Positions 17,604 through 26,360 are shown, numbered from the stretch's first letter. The stretch is 63,060 bases of DNA from Lewinellaceae bacterium (GCA_020636445.1 JACJXV010000023.1:1-63060), one strand, 5' to 3'. Notes: generated from the letters alone by a model not told the origin. Program-made: numbers and translations.

Positions 17604-18107
17604 CTACTGGATTGTCGTCGCCGCAGGTGGTGTTTTCCTGAAAACGAAGGCCAGTACCGACGTGCAGCATATCCCCAAGACAAACGTTCCTACCAGATTT
17701 TCAAAAATATAGTTTCGCAAATTGAACTTCGCTTCCGCTGCTGCCTGGGTCAGGATCTCATTGTCAACGGCAAGCCTGATCACATTGGGAAAAAACTCCG
17801 GAGATATCACCTTATGAATAATGGTTTGCGTTAACGGACTTAGCGCTGTTACGATCAGGGTAATCCCTAACCCGAATAAAAAACCCTGTACCCAGCCCAG
17901 TTTATTCGTTACGGCCTTGCGGCGATTTTCCCAAAAAGCCAGGGCAAATACCGCCACAAACACCCCATCATAGAGGTTGGAAAATTGAGCATGCTGGTTA
18001 ATCCAGGGCCCATGCCAGCCCATGAGCTTTTCCAGCAGCATCCAACCAAGCGTCACTACAAAAAAAATGATTCCCCATTTCACTTGTCTTGGCTTGATCA
18101 TTGGCAT
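17604..18107 (-). CDS. DUF4199 family membrane protein
   Basis: The start MPMIKPRQVKWGIIFF at 18107 gives a 167-residue protein with four hydrophobic segments. The first helix contains LLEKLMGWHG, the kind of E-K-x2-G-x-H phrase found in DUF4199. Function of the family is unknown. An upstream start at 18191 would add 28 residues without family similarity. It is followed, 128 bp later, by the four-helix hypothetical gene on the same strand. Confidence 0.7.
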   Translation of the reverse strand: MPMIKPRQVKWGIIFFVVTLGWMLLEKLMGWHGPWINQHAQFSNLYDGVFVAVFALAFWENRRKAVTNKLGWVQGFLFGLGITLIVTALSPLTQTIIHKVISPEFFPNVIRLAVDNEILTQAAAEAKFNLRNYIFENLVGTFVLGICCTSVLAFVFRKTPPAATTIQ

Positions 18108-18331
18108 TGGATTGTGTTCGGCAGATTCTGTTAATGCAACACACCAATAAAAGACCTCCCTCTGCTTTAAGAAGTTGGTTAATAGGAGCAAACTTGAAGA
18201 TGACCTTTTGTTACTTGTTATTTGTTTCTAAGTGAAATCAAATAAGTTCTTACGGAAATTGTCAGGATTTTACCCGCCAAAGTTGCAGCTTTAAGCGGGC
18301 TGGTCCTTTGTTAAACCCCTGACCTAGCCCA

Positions 18332-18456
18332 GGTAAGTCTCCGACTTACCGCAGCTATATGGTACGTCTCAGGACGTGCGGGTGGTGGTTACGGTCACTG
18401 CGCTTACGCACGTCGTGAGACGTGCAAGATATTACCTGCCAGGCAGAGACTGGCAG
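18332..18456. repeat. Cluster of three short hairpins
   Basis: Three independent inverted repeats with stems of 8, 17 and 7 bp are packed into 125 bp. The first resembles the GAGTC/GACTC hairpins at 9981 and 10089, which suggests one REP-like family. Confidence 0.75.
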
Positions 18457-18682
18457 GGGCTTATAGTGTTTTGTAAAACGCTGATGCTGTTGATGCGGAG
18501 AAAGTGGGGAATAGTAAAAGGTCCATTTACTTGCTTGTAGTAGCTTCATAGGGGGCTCAATATCCGGCAGGAGTAATTTGCTTGTAATTAGTGGTCTGTC
18601 AACTATGAATTTAGGGATTCAGATAGCTCCCGAAAAAGCCTACCGGATTTTCCATTGCGCCTGATTACTCCCCGAAATTTCT

Positions 18683-18706
18683 CGCAACGACGCAACGACG
18701 CAACGA
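18683..18706. repeat. Three tandem CGCAACGA octamers
   Basis: Perfect triplication of an 8-bp unit in a gene-free stretch. Confidence 0.85.
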
Positions 18707-19015
18707 GACATAGCGGCGGCGCTTCACGTTTCACTAATCCTTAATTTCAAACTTGACAAGGCACTTGATACTGGATACTGATTGCTGGCCCCGACTGCGT
18801 CTAGGGTAAATTTCTGGTTGAGCGTTGAGCGGTTTTGAAGCATTCAGTCCTGGACACATTTCCCACTCCGACTGCGTCGGAGCAAGTTTCTCATTTGTTT
18901 TCAGACTAGACAAAGCACTTCCATAGGAAGCCCCCTTGCATTAATAAAAAAATCCACCTATCTTGTAACAAGATATTTACCAACCCGCCCTGTCCGCTAA
19001 CCAACGATTCCAGTT

Positions 19016-19426
19016 ATGCTTCCAGACCGTCAGTGCATTCAGTGCGGCGAGGGGTTTCGGCACGGGCGAGCCGACAAAAAGTTTTGTTCCGCCTTTTGCC
19101 GGACCACCTTTCACAACCAGCGCTACCGGCGTAACCAGCTGCTGCGGCAGCGCGTCAATCAGCTCCTGCGCCGCAACCACCAAATTCTCCAGGAAATAAA
19201 TCCCGAAGGGCGTACCCGGGTACGCCGGGAGGTCATGATCCAACGAGGGTTTAACTTTGCCTACATCACCCACCTGGCTACGGTGGGTAAAGATAAACCA
19301 CCTCTGCGCTGTTGCTACGATCAGGGGTATTACCTGGATCCGAATGGTTGGGTAGAGTTACGTGGCCGAAAAACTGCAGTAACCGGTGAGTGTAAAGATC
19401 ACGCATTGGCCGCCCTGAAAACATAA
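19016..19426 (+). CDS. Small protein with N-terminal Cys zinc-ribbon-like motif
   Basis: The 136-residue protein begins MLPDRQCIQCGEGFRHGR and continues ADKKFCSAFCR. The two pairs CxxC and CxxxC around a His/Arg-rich turn suggest a zinc ribbon. A very basic helix follows (QRYRRNQLLRQRVNQLLRR). The C-terminal half has more Cys (RCCYDQ) and aromatic residues. Similar small proteins are common hypotheticals in this phylum. A role in nucleic-acid binding is only an inference from charge and the zinc motif. Confidence 0.7.
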   Translation: MLPDRQCIQCGEGFRHGRADKKFCSAFCRTTFHNQRYRRNQLLRQRVNQLLRRNHQILQEINPEGRTRVRREVMIQRGFNFAYITHLATVGKDKPPLRCCYDQGYYLDPNGWVELRGRKTAVTGECKDHALAALKT

Positions 19427-19463
19427 GTTGTCGTAAGGAAAGCCTTCCTGGCAAAAACATGGA

Positions 19464-20537
19464 TTACCGCAATCCCGTTGCTTCAATCTGGCGGTGGTAA
19501 GCGCGCAGATGACGCAGACCTTTCAGCATGTCCCGCAAGGGTAGGAAAGAAACGCCCTGACGATGATTAGCCACGGCAACCCGCCGGATGATTGCCCAGT
19601 GCTTAAGAATAGCTCTCAGGGCACCAATATAGGACATGTGCGTCGGGTCATAAATATGCGTAGGCTCGGAACACACCCCATTCAATTCAATAACTTTAAA
19701 ATTGCGGCCGGCTTTTAGGTCACTCAGGCTGGTACATTTCAAATCAAAACGGCCGTAGAAGTAGCCGGGAATATCCTGGGTGAGCTGATCAAAGGTTTTT
19801 ACAAGGGCGGCATCGATATGCTCGTTGCCATTGATAAACTGGGTTCCTTTGGCATGATTGCCGACAATCCCAAGTGGAATGTGCTGCCCCTGTGTCGGTA
19901 CCGTATGCAGAATTTCCCATTGGGTTTCCTGCAAGCGATCCCATTGGAGAATAGCCCGCGGCTGACGCTGGATAAGCTCCGCTACCGTGGATTGCCCATC
20001 ACCAACCACGTGTAAAAAGGTTTTGAGTGTCAGGGAAGTAATCTGACCCTGTTCCTGACCCGGCAGACGATGGTAAAGAACGCCAATCTCCTCCGGGTAA
20101 TCCAGATATTCCTGAACGATAAAATCAACAGGAATCCGTTGCAGGTAATTGATTAACTCTTCAAGGGTGTTTAGCTTGCGCACCAATAAGCCTCGGTATC
20201 CAATATCGGGTTTAGCAATGAGTGGAAACGTCAACCCTGCTGCGTTCAGAGTGTCGGTCAGTGCTTGAGGAGATATTCCTGCCGGTGCAAGCACTGACCG
20301 CGGGCGAAAAGCCACCGGAATATTCGCCAGCGTGGCAAATTTGCTTTCCAAGCCCAGGCCTCCCGCCCAAATCCCTGGATTTGCTGCCGAAAAAAAGCAG
20401 ATATGGCGGGCCCGCAACGCCAACCAGGGCCCGTACAGGAACATCGGCCAGTAAAAAGCCCAGGATGGCCAGTATTCCCATTGCCCCAATTTGATAAAAA
20501 ATGGCCGCCGGGACCAGATATTTTGCCGTGTGCTCAT
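19464..20537 (-). CDS. ATP-grasp domain protein
   Basis: ATP-grasp signatures are visible: FPLIAKPDIGYRG (nucleotide-binding Lys), FIVQEYLDYPEEIGV (hinge with acidic residues) and FKVIELNGVCSEPTHIYDP (metal-binding Glu/Asn strand). These enzymes form an acyl-phosphate and ligate it to an amine or thiol. The N-terminal 60 residues are rich in Trp and Phe (WEYWPSWAFYWPMF) and may be membrane-associated. Start MSTRQN at 20537 is preferred; an ATG at 20549 adds four residues. It is the last gene of a tight minus-strand operon, 21 bp after the TANGO2-like gene. Confidence 0.82.
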   Translation of the reverse strand: MSTRQNIWSRRPFFIKLGQWEYWPSWAFYWPMFLYGPWLALRARHICFFSAANPGIWAGGLGLESKFATLANIPVAFRPRSVLAPAGISPQALTDTLNAAGLTFPLIAKPDIGYRGLLVRKLNTLEELINYLQRIPVDFIVQEYLDYPEEIGVLYHRLPGQEQGQITSLTLKTFLHVVGDGQSTVAELIQRQPRAILQWDRLQETQWEILHTVPTQGQHIPLGIVGNHAKGTQFINGNEHIDAALVKTFDQLTQDIPGYFYGRFDLKCTSLSDLKAGRNFKVIELNGVCSEPTHIYDPTHMSYIGALRAILKHWAIIRRVAVANHRQGVSFLPLRDMLKGLRHLRAYHRQIEATGLR

Positions 20538-20558
20538 AGCTACTTCCAATCAGTCAGC

Positions 20559-21293
20559 TCACAAAATAGCGCGCCGGATTGATGCTTGTAATGGCAAGGT
20601 TAATTTTTTCTCTTCTTCCTGCAAAAGGTCCCGGAAAAACAAGTCGATTCCGGCTTCCGTACGATCCAGAGTGGTAATACTAACGGTCCGAACCACATTA
20701 AACCGGTTCATCACTACCCCATTCCAGGGGTCATCCGCCCCGGTCTGCGTATGAAAACCGAGAACATCTTCTCGGGAACAGCTTTTGCGTTTGTTTTGCC
20801 AGGTCGTAAACCAGGCGCGACGCAAGGCCTGTGCCTCCCCATCATACAGGGTAGCCGACGACCACAAGTGCTCTGCCTGGACATCCAGCGCCTGGAAGTG
20901 GCTCTGATGTCCATCCCAACGCAATTCCCACAGGCTTCCCCGATCGTAGATCACCAGGGTAAAGGGCTCTATTTCATGAAAATCATAGGTCTGGGCAAAA
21001 GCCTGCGCATTGCTGAACGTAAAGAAATGAAGTACCATAATTCCCCGGCTCAGCCGATAGGGAGGGATCCGCTTGTGTTGATGAAAGGCCCCGTTAAGCA
21101 AACAAACAACCCGGTCATCACTGGCCGCAGCAACCCAGGTGCCGCCAGCACCTAAATCACGGGGAAAAACCAGCGAGTAGTCCGGAAAATCTTCCCGAAC
21201 CAGCTCCATCGACGATCGGCTGGGAGCCTCGTCGCGGTTGGAGGTCAATAAAAAACCGCCATTTTCCTGCGGAATAAAGGTAACCGTACACAT
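20559..21293 (-). CDS. NRDE / TANGO2 family protein
   Basis: The protein starts MCTVTFIP and has LLTSNRDEAPSR, the NRDE signature that names the family, followed by FPRDLGAGGTWVA. The 244-residue length is typical. Family members resemble N-terminal nucleophile hydrolases, with Cys2 as the likely nucleophile after Met removal; the eukaryotic relative TANGO2 has been linked to heme or lipid handling. It starts three bases after the stop of the deiodinase-like gene, so the two are surely co-transcribed. Confidence 0.9.
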   Translation of the reverse strand: MCTVTFIPQENGGFLLTSNRDEAPSRSSMELVREDFPDYSLVFPRDLGAGGTWVAAASDDRVVCLLNGAFHQHKRIPPYRLSRGIMVLHFFTFSNAQAFAQTYDFHEIEPFTLVIYDRGSLWELRWDGHQSHFQALDVQAEHLWSSATLYDGEAQALRRAWFTTWQNKRKSCSREDVLGFHTQTGADDPWNGVVMNRFNVVRTVSITTLDRTEAGIDLFFRDLLQEEEKKLTLPLQASIRRAIL

Positions 21294-21296
21294 AAC

Positions 21297-21995
21297 TTAA
21301 ACAGGCTTTGCTTCGTAATAAACAGCAATGTCCGCCAAGGGTTTACGCTGGATATTGGGGACCTGGGCTCCTTCGGCCGGATACCCTACCGGAATCAGCA
21401 AATAAGGGCGCTCATTATCCGGGCGTTCCAGGATTTTTTGCAGAAAATTCATGGGGCTGGGCGTATGGGTCAGGGAAATGAGCCCTGCCTGGTGAATGGC
21501 CGTCAATAAAAATCCGGCAGCGATGCCTACCGATTCGTTGACATAATAATTTTTGGTTTGGCGACCTTCGGCATCCCAATCATACGCTTTTTTGAACACG
21601 ATGATCAGGTAGGGAGCAATCTCCAAAAAAGGCTTGTGCCAGTCGGTGCCAAAAGGCTGCAAATCCGCCAGCCAATCCTCGCTCATTCGACCATGATAAT
21701 TGGTATATTCTTCCTGCTCAGCCGCTTCACGAATGGCCTTTTTGATCACCGGATCACTCACTACGCAAAAGGTCCAGGGTTGCTTGTGAGCACCGGAAGG
21801 CGCTGTCGAAGCCGTACGTATGAGGTTATCGATAACCTCCCGGGCTACCGGCCGGTCAGAAAATTCACGTACCGACCGGCGTTGATCCATATAGTGGTAA
21901 TAGGCGGCACTACGTTCCAGACTTTCTTCCGCCGCGTAGGATTGAGCGGTGTAGGGAATAAAAACAGGTTCCGGCATACGATAATCGTTGATCAA
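21297..21995 (-). CDS. Nitroreductase-fold flavoprotein, iodotyrosine deiodinase type
   Basis: The FMN-binding start RRSVREFSDRPV and the TASTAPSGAHKQPW loop place it in the nitroreductase superfamily. It carries the active-site lid of iodotyrosine deiodinase: Glu96, Tyr100 and Lys121, at the same spacing (E-x3-Y-x20-K) as human Glu157, Tyr161 and Lys182, which bind the amino-acid zwitterion and close over FMN. LTHTPSP matches the region that contacts FMN N5. In characterised IYDs the reaction is reductive dehalogenation of halotyrosines. At 232 residues it lacks the membrane anchor of animal enzymes. Its start overlaps the upstream SDR stop by 4 bp. Confidence 0.88.
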   Translation of the reverse strand: MINDYRMPEPVFIPYTAQSYAAEESLERSAAYYHYMDQRRSVREFSDRPVAREVIDNLIRTASTAPSGAHKQPWTFCVVSDPVIKKAIREAAEQEEYTNYHGRMSEDWLADLQPFGTDWHKPFLEIAPYLIIVFKKAYDWDAEGRQTKNYYVNESVGIAAGFLLTAIHQAGLISLTHTPSPMNFLQKILERPDNERPYLLIPVGYPAEGAQVPNIQRKPLADIAVYYEAKPV

Positions 21996-22699
21996 GGAGT
22001 GGTTACAGAAACAGGCAATATTTTACCATTAAAAAAGTGATGCCCCCGGGTAGCAAAGTAAGCCAGAAATTCACCCATCTCACTACTGGTTACCGGTGCC
22101 TGATACCCTGGAAAAGCAGCAGTCAGCATCTCGGTACCTACCGCACCTAAGGCCAGGCAATTTACGGCTATCCCGGAATCTTTAAGTTCTTCGGCAAGAC
22201 ATTCTGTAAGATTTGCCAGAGCTGCCTTGCTGGCGCTGTAAGCACTCAAGCCCGGAAACTTACTGCTTCCCTGATACCCGCCCATAGAACTGATATTGAC
22301 AATATGCGGGCGGTTACCTTGCTGCAATTGCGGTAAAACCGTTCTGATCAACCGTACTGCGCCGAAAAAATTCACAGCAAAAAGGGCATCCCAGTCCGCA
22401 TCACTAAGCTCCGCAAAAGGACGACTAATAAGTAACCCGGCGTTATTAATCAATACATCGACCCCGCCCAAAACACCGAGAGCTGCCTGGAGCGTATGCC
22501 AATCTGGTTGCTCCAAATCAAACGGCAGGATTTGTACCCGTTGCCCCGAACCGTGGCGCTGCATGGCTTCTTCTTGTAATTCCATCAAACCCTGGGTATT
22601 GCGGGAAAGCGCTAATATGCGATGGTTAGGATCCTCTGCCAGGGCTAAAACGGCATCACGGCCAATACCCCGGCTCGCTCCGGTAATCAGAATACGCAT
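21992..22699 (-). CDS. Short-chain dehydrogenase/reductase (SDR)
   Basis: Classical SDR motifs are all present: TGASRGIG for NAD(P) binding, NNAG, Ser in NISSMGG, and YSASK with the catalytic Tyr and Lys. The 235-residue size fits the classical subfamily. Substrate is unknown. It overlaps the start of the deiodinase-like gene (ATGA), so translation is coupled. The C-terminus lacks the long substrate loop common in sugar or steroid SDRs. Confidence 0.9.
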   Translation of the reverse strand: MRILITGASRGIGRDAVLALAEDPNHRILALSRNTQGLMELQEEAMQRHGSGQRVQILPFDLEQPDWHTLQAALGVLGGVDVLINNAGLLISRPFAELSDADWDALFAVNFFGAVRLIRTVLPQLQQGNRPHIVNISSMGGYQGSSKFPGLSAYSASKAALANLTECLAEELKDSGIAVNCLALGAVGTEMLTAAFPGYQAPVTSSEMGEFLAYFATRGHHFFNGKILPVSVTTP

Positions 22700-22712
22700 G
22701 ATTTTTTAATTG

Positions 22713-22920
22713 TTGCGACGCGATGCATTGCGTCGGTACGTAATTATTTATTGCGACGCGATGCACGCGTCGGTAACGTCAGGACGAACAGGGTCCATTT
22801 TTTGTTACTCGTTAAGCGTTGAGCGCAACCCGCCCGACAAAGCTCTCGGGTAGCTGAAGACTTCCTGAGTAAAGCCAAATGGCTGATTTCTTCGCCCGCC
22901 GTAGCCTTGCGTAGGCGGGC
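22713..22920. repeat. Palindromes and heptamers between two SDR genes
   Basis: Two near-identical copies of TTGCGACGCGATGCA plus a CGCGTCGGTA end start at 22713 and 22751. Further on are TTACTCGTTAAGCG-type heptamer units (22804-22820) and a GCCCGCC/GGCGGGC hairpin (22894-22920). No gene is visible in the 249-bp gap. Confidence 0.75.
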
Positions 22921-22948
22921 CTTCACTGCTCCCTGCTCCCTAAACAAA

Positions 22949-23644
22949 CTAAAGATCGCCCAGTTGCGGCCGCAGCAGTATTTCCTCCACCACTGCCCCG
23001 GGAGGGAGTTTCCAGCAAGCTACAATTGCTTCGGCAATCGCCTCGGGAGCTAATAGCCGCTCGGGGAGCACCGAAGATCCCTCCCAGGAACTCGTATACG
23101 TTTGACCGGGAAGTACTGCCGTAACGCGAATCCCCAACTCCTGCCACTCCAGACGCAAGGCCTGCGTGAAAGACAGGAGTGCTGCTTTACTCATGCTATA
23201 TGCTGCACTGCCAGCCATGCCATGCTTGCTGGCAATGGAGCAGATCGTAAACAAATGGCTTCCTGACCGCAATGAAGAGAACAAGGCTCGGGTAAGGTAA
23301 AAAGCACTGAATGCATTGAGTTCCATCTGGTACTCAAGGTCCCCTTCAGCCTGATCAATCACCGTTGCTGGCCGGAAGATGCCCGCATTATGGACGATGA
23401 CATCTACCTGAGGCCACCCTTGCAATCTTTGCCCCAATTTGGCGATTTGAGCTTTATCGCTCAGGTCAGCCGGTAACCCTATAAAAGTCTGGGCGGGATA
23501 AGCATTTTCTAGTTCCTGAGCCGTGCGTTCCAAATCCGCAGCCGACCGAGCCACCAATGCCAGATGGAAGCCTTCGGCCGCCAAGGCCCGGGCAGTAGCC
23601 AGGCCCATACCTTTACTTGCTCCCGTGACAACTCCGTATCGCAT
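22949..23644 (-). CDS. Short-chain dehydrogenase/reductase (SDR), second copy
   Basis: TGASKGMG, HNAG, Ser in CSIASKHG and YSMSK are the cofactor and catalytic motifs of the classical SDR family. The protein (231 residues) is similar in layout to the SDR 250 bp downstream but clearly different in sequence, so it is not a recent duplicate. Overall pattern resembles 3-ketoacyl-reductase-like or sepiapterin-reductase-like members; the substrate is not known. It may head the same operon, separated only by repeats. Confidence 0.88.
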   Translation of the reverse strand: MRYGVVTGASKGMGLATARALAAEGFHLALVARSAADLERTAQELENAYPAQTFIGLPADLSDKAQIAKLGQRLQGWPQVDVIVHNAGIFRPATVIDQAEGDLEYQMELNAFSAFYLTRALFSSLRSGSHLFTICSIASKHGMAGSAAYSMSKAALLSFTQALRLEWQELGIRVTAVLPGQTYTSSWEGSSVLPERLLAPEAIAEAIVACWKLPPGAVVEEILLRPQLGDL

Positions 23645-23743
23645 TCTGTTGTTTTTTTACAGCAAAACTGGCATTCTCCTGGCTTATCCCGGGAAAAATC
23701 CGGATTAGCCGGCCCAGTTGCAGGATGGCTGGGAAAATTACCT

Positions 23744-23751
23744 TATTTTTG
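23744..23751 (+). promoter_or_regulatory. TATTTTTG, -7 promoter element for mlaE
   Basis: Perfect TAnnTTTG match 38 bp before the permease start, in the gap between divergent genes. Confidence 0.6.
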
Positions 23752-23788
23752 CTCCGCTACCAAATCAAAGCGTTAAATACACAACTGA

Positions 23789-24538
23789 ATGCTGGTAATC
23801 ACCGGACTCCTCGAACACCTCGGTAAGTACGTCATTATGATGGGAACGGCCTTTAATCGGCCGGAAAAGTCATCGATGTACTACAAGGAAACGATGCGGC
23901 AGATGAATGACATTGGCGTGGGTTCCCTGGTCATTGTGATCCTTATTGCCCTCTTTATCGGTGCTGTAACAGCTATCCAGTTTGCTTATCAGCTGGATGG
24001 CACCCTGGTTCCTGTATATTATATCGGTTACATTGTTCGGGATAGCACCATCATTGAATTGGCACCGACGATCACCTGTCTGGTACTCGCTGGCAAGGTG
24101 GGGTCCAACATTGCCTCCGAAATTGGGGGGATGCGGCAAAAAGAACATATTGATGCGATGGAAATTATGGGGGTTAATACGGCAGCCTACCTCATCATGC
24201 CCAAAGTTGTTGCCGCTGTCATTGTCATCCCGCTGCTGGTAGCCATTGCCGCTTTTGTCAGTGTTATGGGTGGATACCTGGCCGTAGTACCAACAGGGAT
24301 GATGTCGAGCCAGGAATACGTTCAGGGAGTGCGTTCTTTTTTCGACTCCTATAATGTTTTCATGATGTTCGTCAAGGCGATCGTTTTTGCCTACCTGCTA
24401 ACCACGATCTCTGCCTACCAAGGATATTATGTTCGCGGCGGCAGTATTGAATTGGGTAAGGCCAGTACCAATGCCGTGGTGATCAGCGATATAATGATCC
24501 TGGTTGCCGATTATCTCTTAGCCGTCCTCCTGACCTAA
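23789..24538 (+). CDS. mlaE: MlaE-type ABC transporter permease
   Basis: A 249-residue integral membrane protein with five hydrophobic segments. The segment ELAPTITCLVLAGKVGSNIASEIGGMR, here in part LAGKVGSNIASEIGGM, followed by EHIDAMEIMGV, is the conserved core of the MlaE/YrbE family. In Gram-negative bacteria this permease works with an MCE protein (MlaD) and an ATPase (MlaF) to move phospholipids between membranes. The ATPase gene follows by 11 bp, but no MCE gene is next to it; in Bacteroidota it is often elsewhere. Confidence 0.92.
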   Translation: MLVITGLLEHLGKYVIMMGTAFNRPEKSSMYYKETMRQMNDIGVGSLVIVILIALFIGAVTAIQFAYQLDGTLVPVYYIGYIVRDSTIIELAPTITCLVLAGKVGSNIASEIGGMRQKEHIDAMEIMGVNTAAYLIMPKVVAAVIVIPLLVAIAAFVSVMGGYLAVVPTGMMSSQEYVQGVRSFFDSYNVFMMFVKAIVFAYLLTTISAYQGYYVRGGSIELGKASTNAVVISDIMILVADYLLAVLLT

Positions 24539-24549
24539 ACGCAACCCCT

Positions 24550-25323
24550 ATGATTCGCACTGAAAATGTGACCAAAATATTTGGCGACAACGTTGTCCTC
24601 TCGAATATATCGGCTGAATTTCACCGTGGTAAAACCAACTTGATTATTGGGCGTTCCGGTGCTGGTAAAACCGTGTTGCTCAAGCTTCTCGTTGGGCTAT
24701 TGACGCCCTCCAGTGGCGAAATTTATTACGATGATGTACGCTTCAGCAGCCTGAACAAGAAGAGTCTGCGCTCCCTGCGAATGAAAGTCGGCATGCTTTT
24801 CCAGGCATCCGCTCTTTTTGACTCCCTTTCGGTGGAGGAAAATATCCGTTTCCCACTGGATATGTTTACCAACATGACCAAAAAGGAAAAAACAGACCGG
24901 GTGAATTTCTGCCTGGAGCGGGTAAGCCTGGGGGCTATTAACGACAAATACCCCTCTGAAATCAGTGGTGGGATGCAAAAACGGGTCGGTATCGCCCGGG
25001 CGATTGTGCTCAACCCGGAATATCTTTTTTGTGACGAGCCCAACTCCGGTCTGGATCCCAAAACGTCCATCGTGATTGATGAACTCATTCGCGACATTAC
25101 CTACGACCATAACATCACGACCATTATCAATACCCACGACATGAACTCGGTGATGGAAGTAGGTGATAATATCATTTTGTTGTACAAAGGGGAAATCGCC
25201 TGGCAGGGCAACAAAGACGAAGTCGTCTATAGTGAGAATGAAATATTGCAGGACTTTATTTTTGCCTCACCCTTCTTACAGCGCCTGCGGACAGCCGCCA
25301 TCGACGAGGGCAAGCACCTCTAG
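24550..25323 (+). CDS. mlaF: MlaF-type ABC transporter ATP-binding protein
   Basis: All ATPase motifs are intact: Walker A GRSGAGKT, Q-loop in MLFQASALFDSL, signature SGGMQKRVGIARA, Walker B YLFCDEPNSGLDP, and switch His in NTHDM. QASALFDSLSVEEN is characteristic of the MlaF branch. It pairs with the MlaE permease just upstream to energise lipid transport at the inner membrane. It ends the two-gene operon; a heptamer repeat array follows. Confidence 0.92.
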   Translation: MIRTENVTKIFGDNVVLSNISAEFHRGKTNLIIGRSGAGKTVLLKLLVGLLTPSSGEIYYDDVRFSSLNKKSLRSLRMKVGMLFQASALFDSLSVEENIRFPLDMFTNMTKKEKTDRVNFCLERVSLGAINDKYPSEISGGMQKRVGIARAIVLNPEYLFCDEPNSGLDPKTSIVIDELIRDITYDHNITTIINTHDMNSVMEVGDNIILLYKGEIAWQGNKDEVVYSENEILQDFIFASPFLQRLRTAAIDEGKHL

Positions 25324-25355
25324 GCCTCTGTTGAATTTGCTGGTTGGTTATGATG

Positions 25356-25520
25356 AAGAGTGAAGCAGTGAGCAGTGAGCGGTGAGCAGTGGAGTAAAAT
25401 CCCGATAAACGAGCAACGATATTCGAACAACGATAAACGAGCAACGAGTTAACAAGTAACGAGTAACCAGGCACCAGAAACCAGCAACCAGAATCCAGTA
25501 ACCAATCCGCAGTAACCGCT
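25356..25520. repeat. Degenerate 7-bp repeat array
   Basis: Units change along the array but keep a 7-bp period: AGTGAGC units first, then AACGAGC/AACGAGT, then ACCAGAA/ACCAGCA/CCAGTAA. It fills most of the gap between mlaF and the tRNA. It is the longest such array in the window. Confidence 0.85.
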
Positions 25521-25675
25521 TACCCGCCTATGGCGCCCAAGGGTTTTGCAAGTTATTAGGCCAAGCCAAAAAGAAATCCGGCTTGATTGTTGATTATTTC
25601 CGAAATGACTCCTAGTTTTGCAACGCTTTAAACGAAAGCAAGGTCTGGAACGAGGGCAATCACCATTACCTAACT

Positions 25676-25759
25676 GCCCAGGTGGTGAAATTGGTAGACA
25701 TGCTACTTTGAGGTGGTAGTGCTCGAAAGGGCGTGCAGGTTCGAATCCTGTCCTGGGCA
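25676..25759 (+). tRNA. tRNA-Leu (anticodon GAG)
   Basis: The acceptor stem GCCCAGG pairs with CCTGGGC. The anticodon stem CTACT/GGTAG encloses TTGAGGT, giving anticodon GAG for CTC/CTT. A long variable arm (TGCTC GAAA GGGCG) marks a class II tRNA, and the T arm has GGTTCGAATCC. CCA is not encoded. Confidence 0.95.
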
Positions 25760-25931
25760 CCTAACCTCGTTCCGACCTGTTTTTCTCCTTTCTTTTCCCC
25801 CCATAGCAACTTTATTCTCCTCTCATTTGTATTTCTCATGACCATCCGGGTTCTCCTTTGCTGGGAAGCAACCATAAAAAATTGGTAATCATTCCCAGGG
25901 TTCATTACCTTTACTGTATATTCTTACCCTT

Positions 25932-26249
25932 ATGGAAAGCAAAACATCGGTTATTAAAGAAAAAGAGGCGGAAAAGTTGGAACGGATTGCGTTCATCCTC
26001 AAAACGGTGGCTCATCCCACCCGCCTGAGTATTATCCACTTGTTGGAACAACATGCACGCCTTTCCGTTTCTGACATTTGTGACATGCTGGGAACCGAAC
26101 AATCCCTTACGTCTCACCACCTGCAAAACATGCGCCTCAAAGGTATTCTTTCCGTTAAACGGGAAGGCCGCTCTATGATGTACACCCTCAAGGAGCGGGA
26201 CGTTTCACTCATCATCGAGTGTCTCGAAAATTGTAATTGTAATATGTAA
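25932..26249 (+). CDS. ArsR/SmtB family transcriptional regulator
   Basis: A 105-residue winged-helix protein: LKTVAHPTRLSIIHLLEQ, then the recognition region SVSDICDMLGTEQSLTSHHLQNM and wing VKREGRSMMYTL. The C-terminus ECLENCNCNM has three Cys, and another Cys (DICDM) lies in the helix where ArsR-type sensors bind metal, so thiol-based metal or metalloid sensing is plausible. The next gene is a methyltransferase 135 bp downstream. The inducer is not known. Confidence 0.9.
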   Translation: MESKTSVIKEKEAEKLERIAFILKTVAHPTRLSIIHLLEQHARLSVSDICDMLGTEQSLTSHHLQNMRLKGILSVKREGRSMMYTLKERDVSLIIECLENCNCNM

Positions 26250-26360
26250 CCGGGAACTCCACCCGTTTTTTCCCTAACCACTTCCTTTCACTGTCTCCGC
26301 CTCGGCTATTGATCCGGGTATAATTACTTCGCTTTCATTTTTTATATGAATAAACAAACA

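Larger units (their letters stand above)
18108..19015. other. Long non-coding gap made of short repeats and hairpins
   Basis: No convincing gene is visible in these 900 bp. From 18332 there are three hairpins in a row: GGTAAGTC TCC GACTTACC (18332-18350), a 17-bp inverted repeat with one mismatch (18364-18380 with 18407-18423), and CTGCCAG/CTGGCAG (18436-18456). TTAGTGGTCTGTCAA at 18588-18602 recurs exactly at 37979-37993. Three perfect copies of CGCAACGA occupy 18683-18706. The phrase GACTGCGTCGGAGCAAGTTT lies near 18870. Confidence 0.65.

Noticed and set aside
18355..18549. Small minus-strand open frame in the 18.1-19.0 kb gap
   Set aside because: It runs through hairpins and repeats and has no motif or start signal.
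22744..22947. Small open frame between the two SDR genes
   Set aside because: Made of palindromes and heptamers, with no protein signature.
19464..23644. Defence or antiphage island
   Set aside because: All genes fit metabolic enzyme families, with no nuclease, toxin, reverse transcriptase or sensor typical of defence.
25449..25760. Minus-strand open frame over the tRNA and heptamer array
   Set aside because: It crosses tRNA-Leu(GAG) and is encoded by repeats; similar spurious proteins appear whenever tRNAs are translated.
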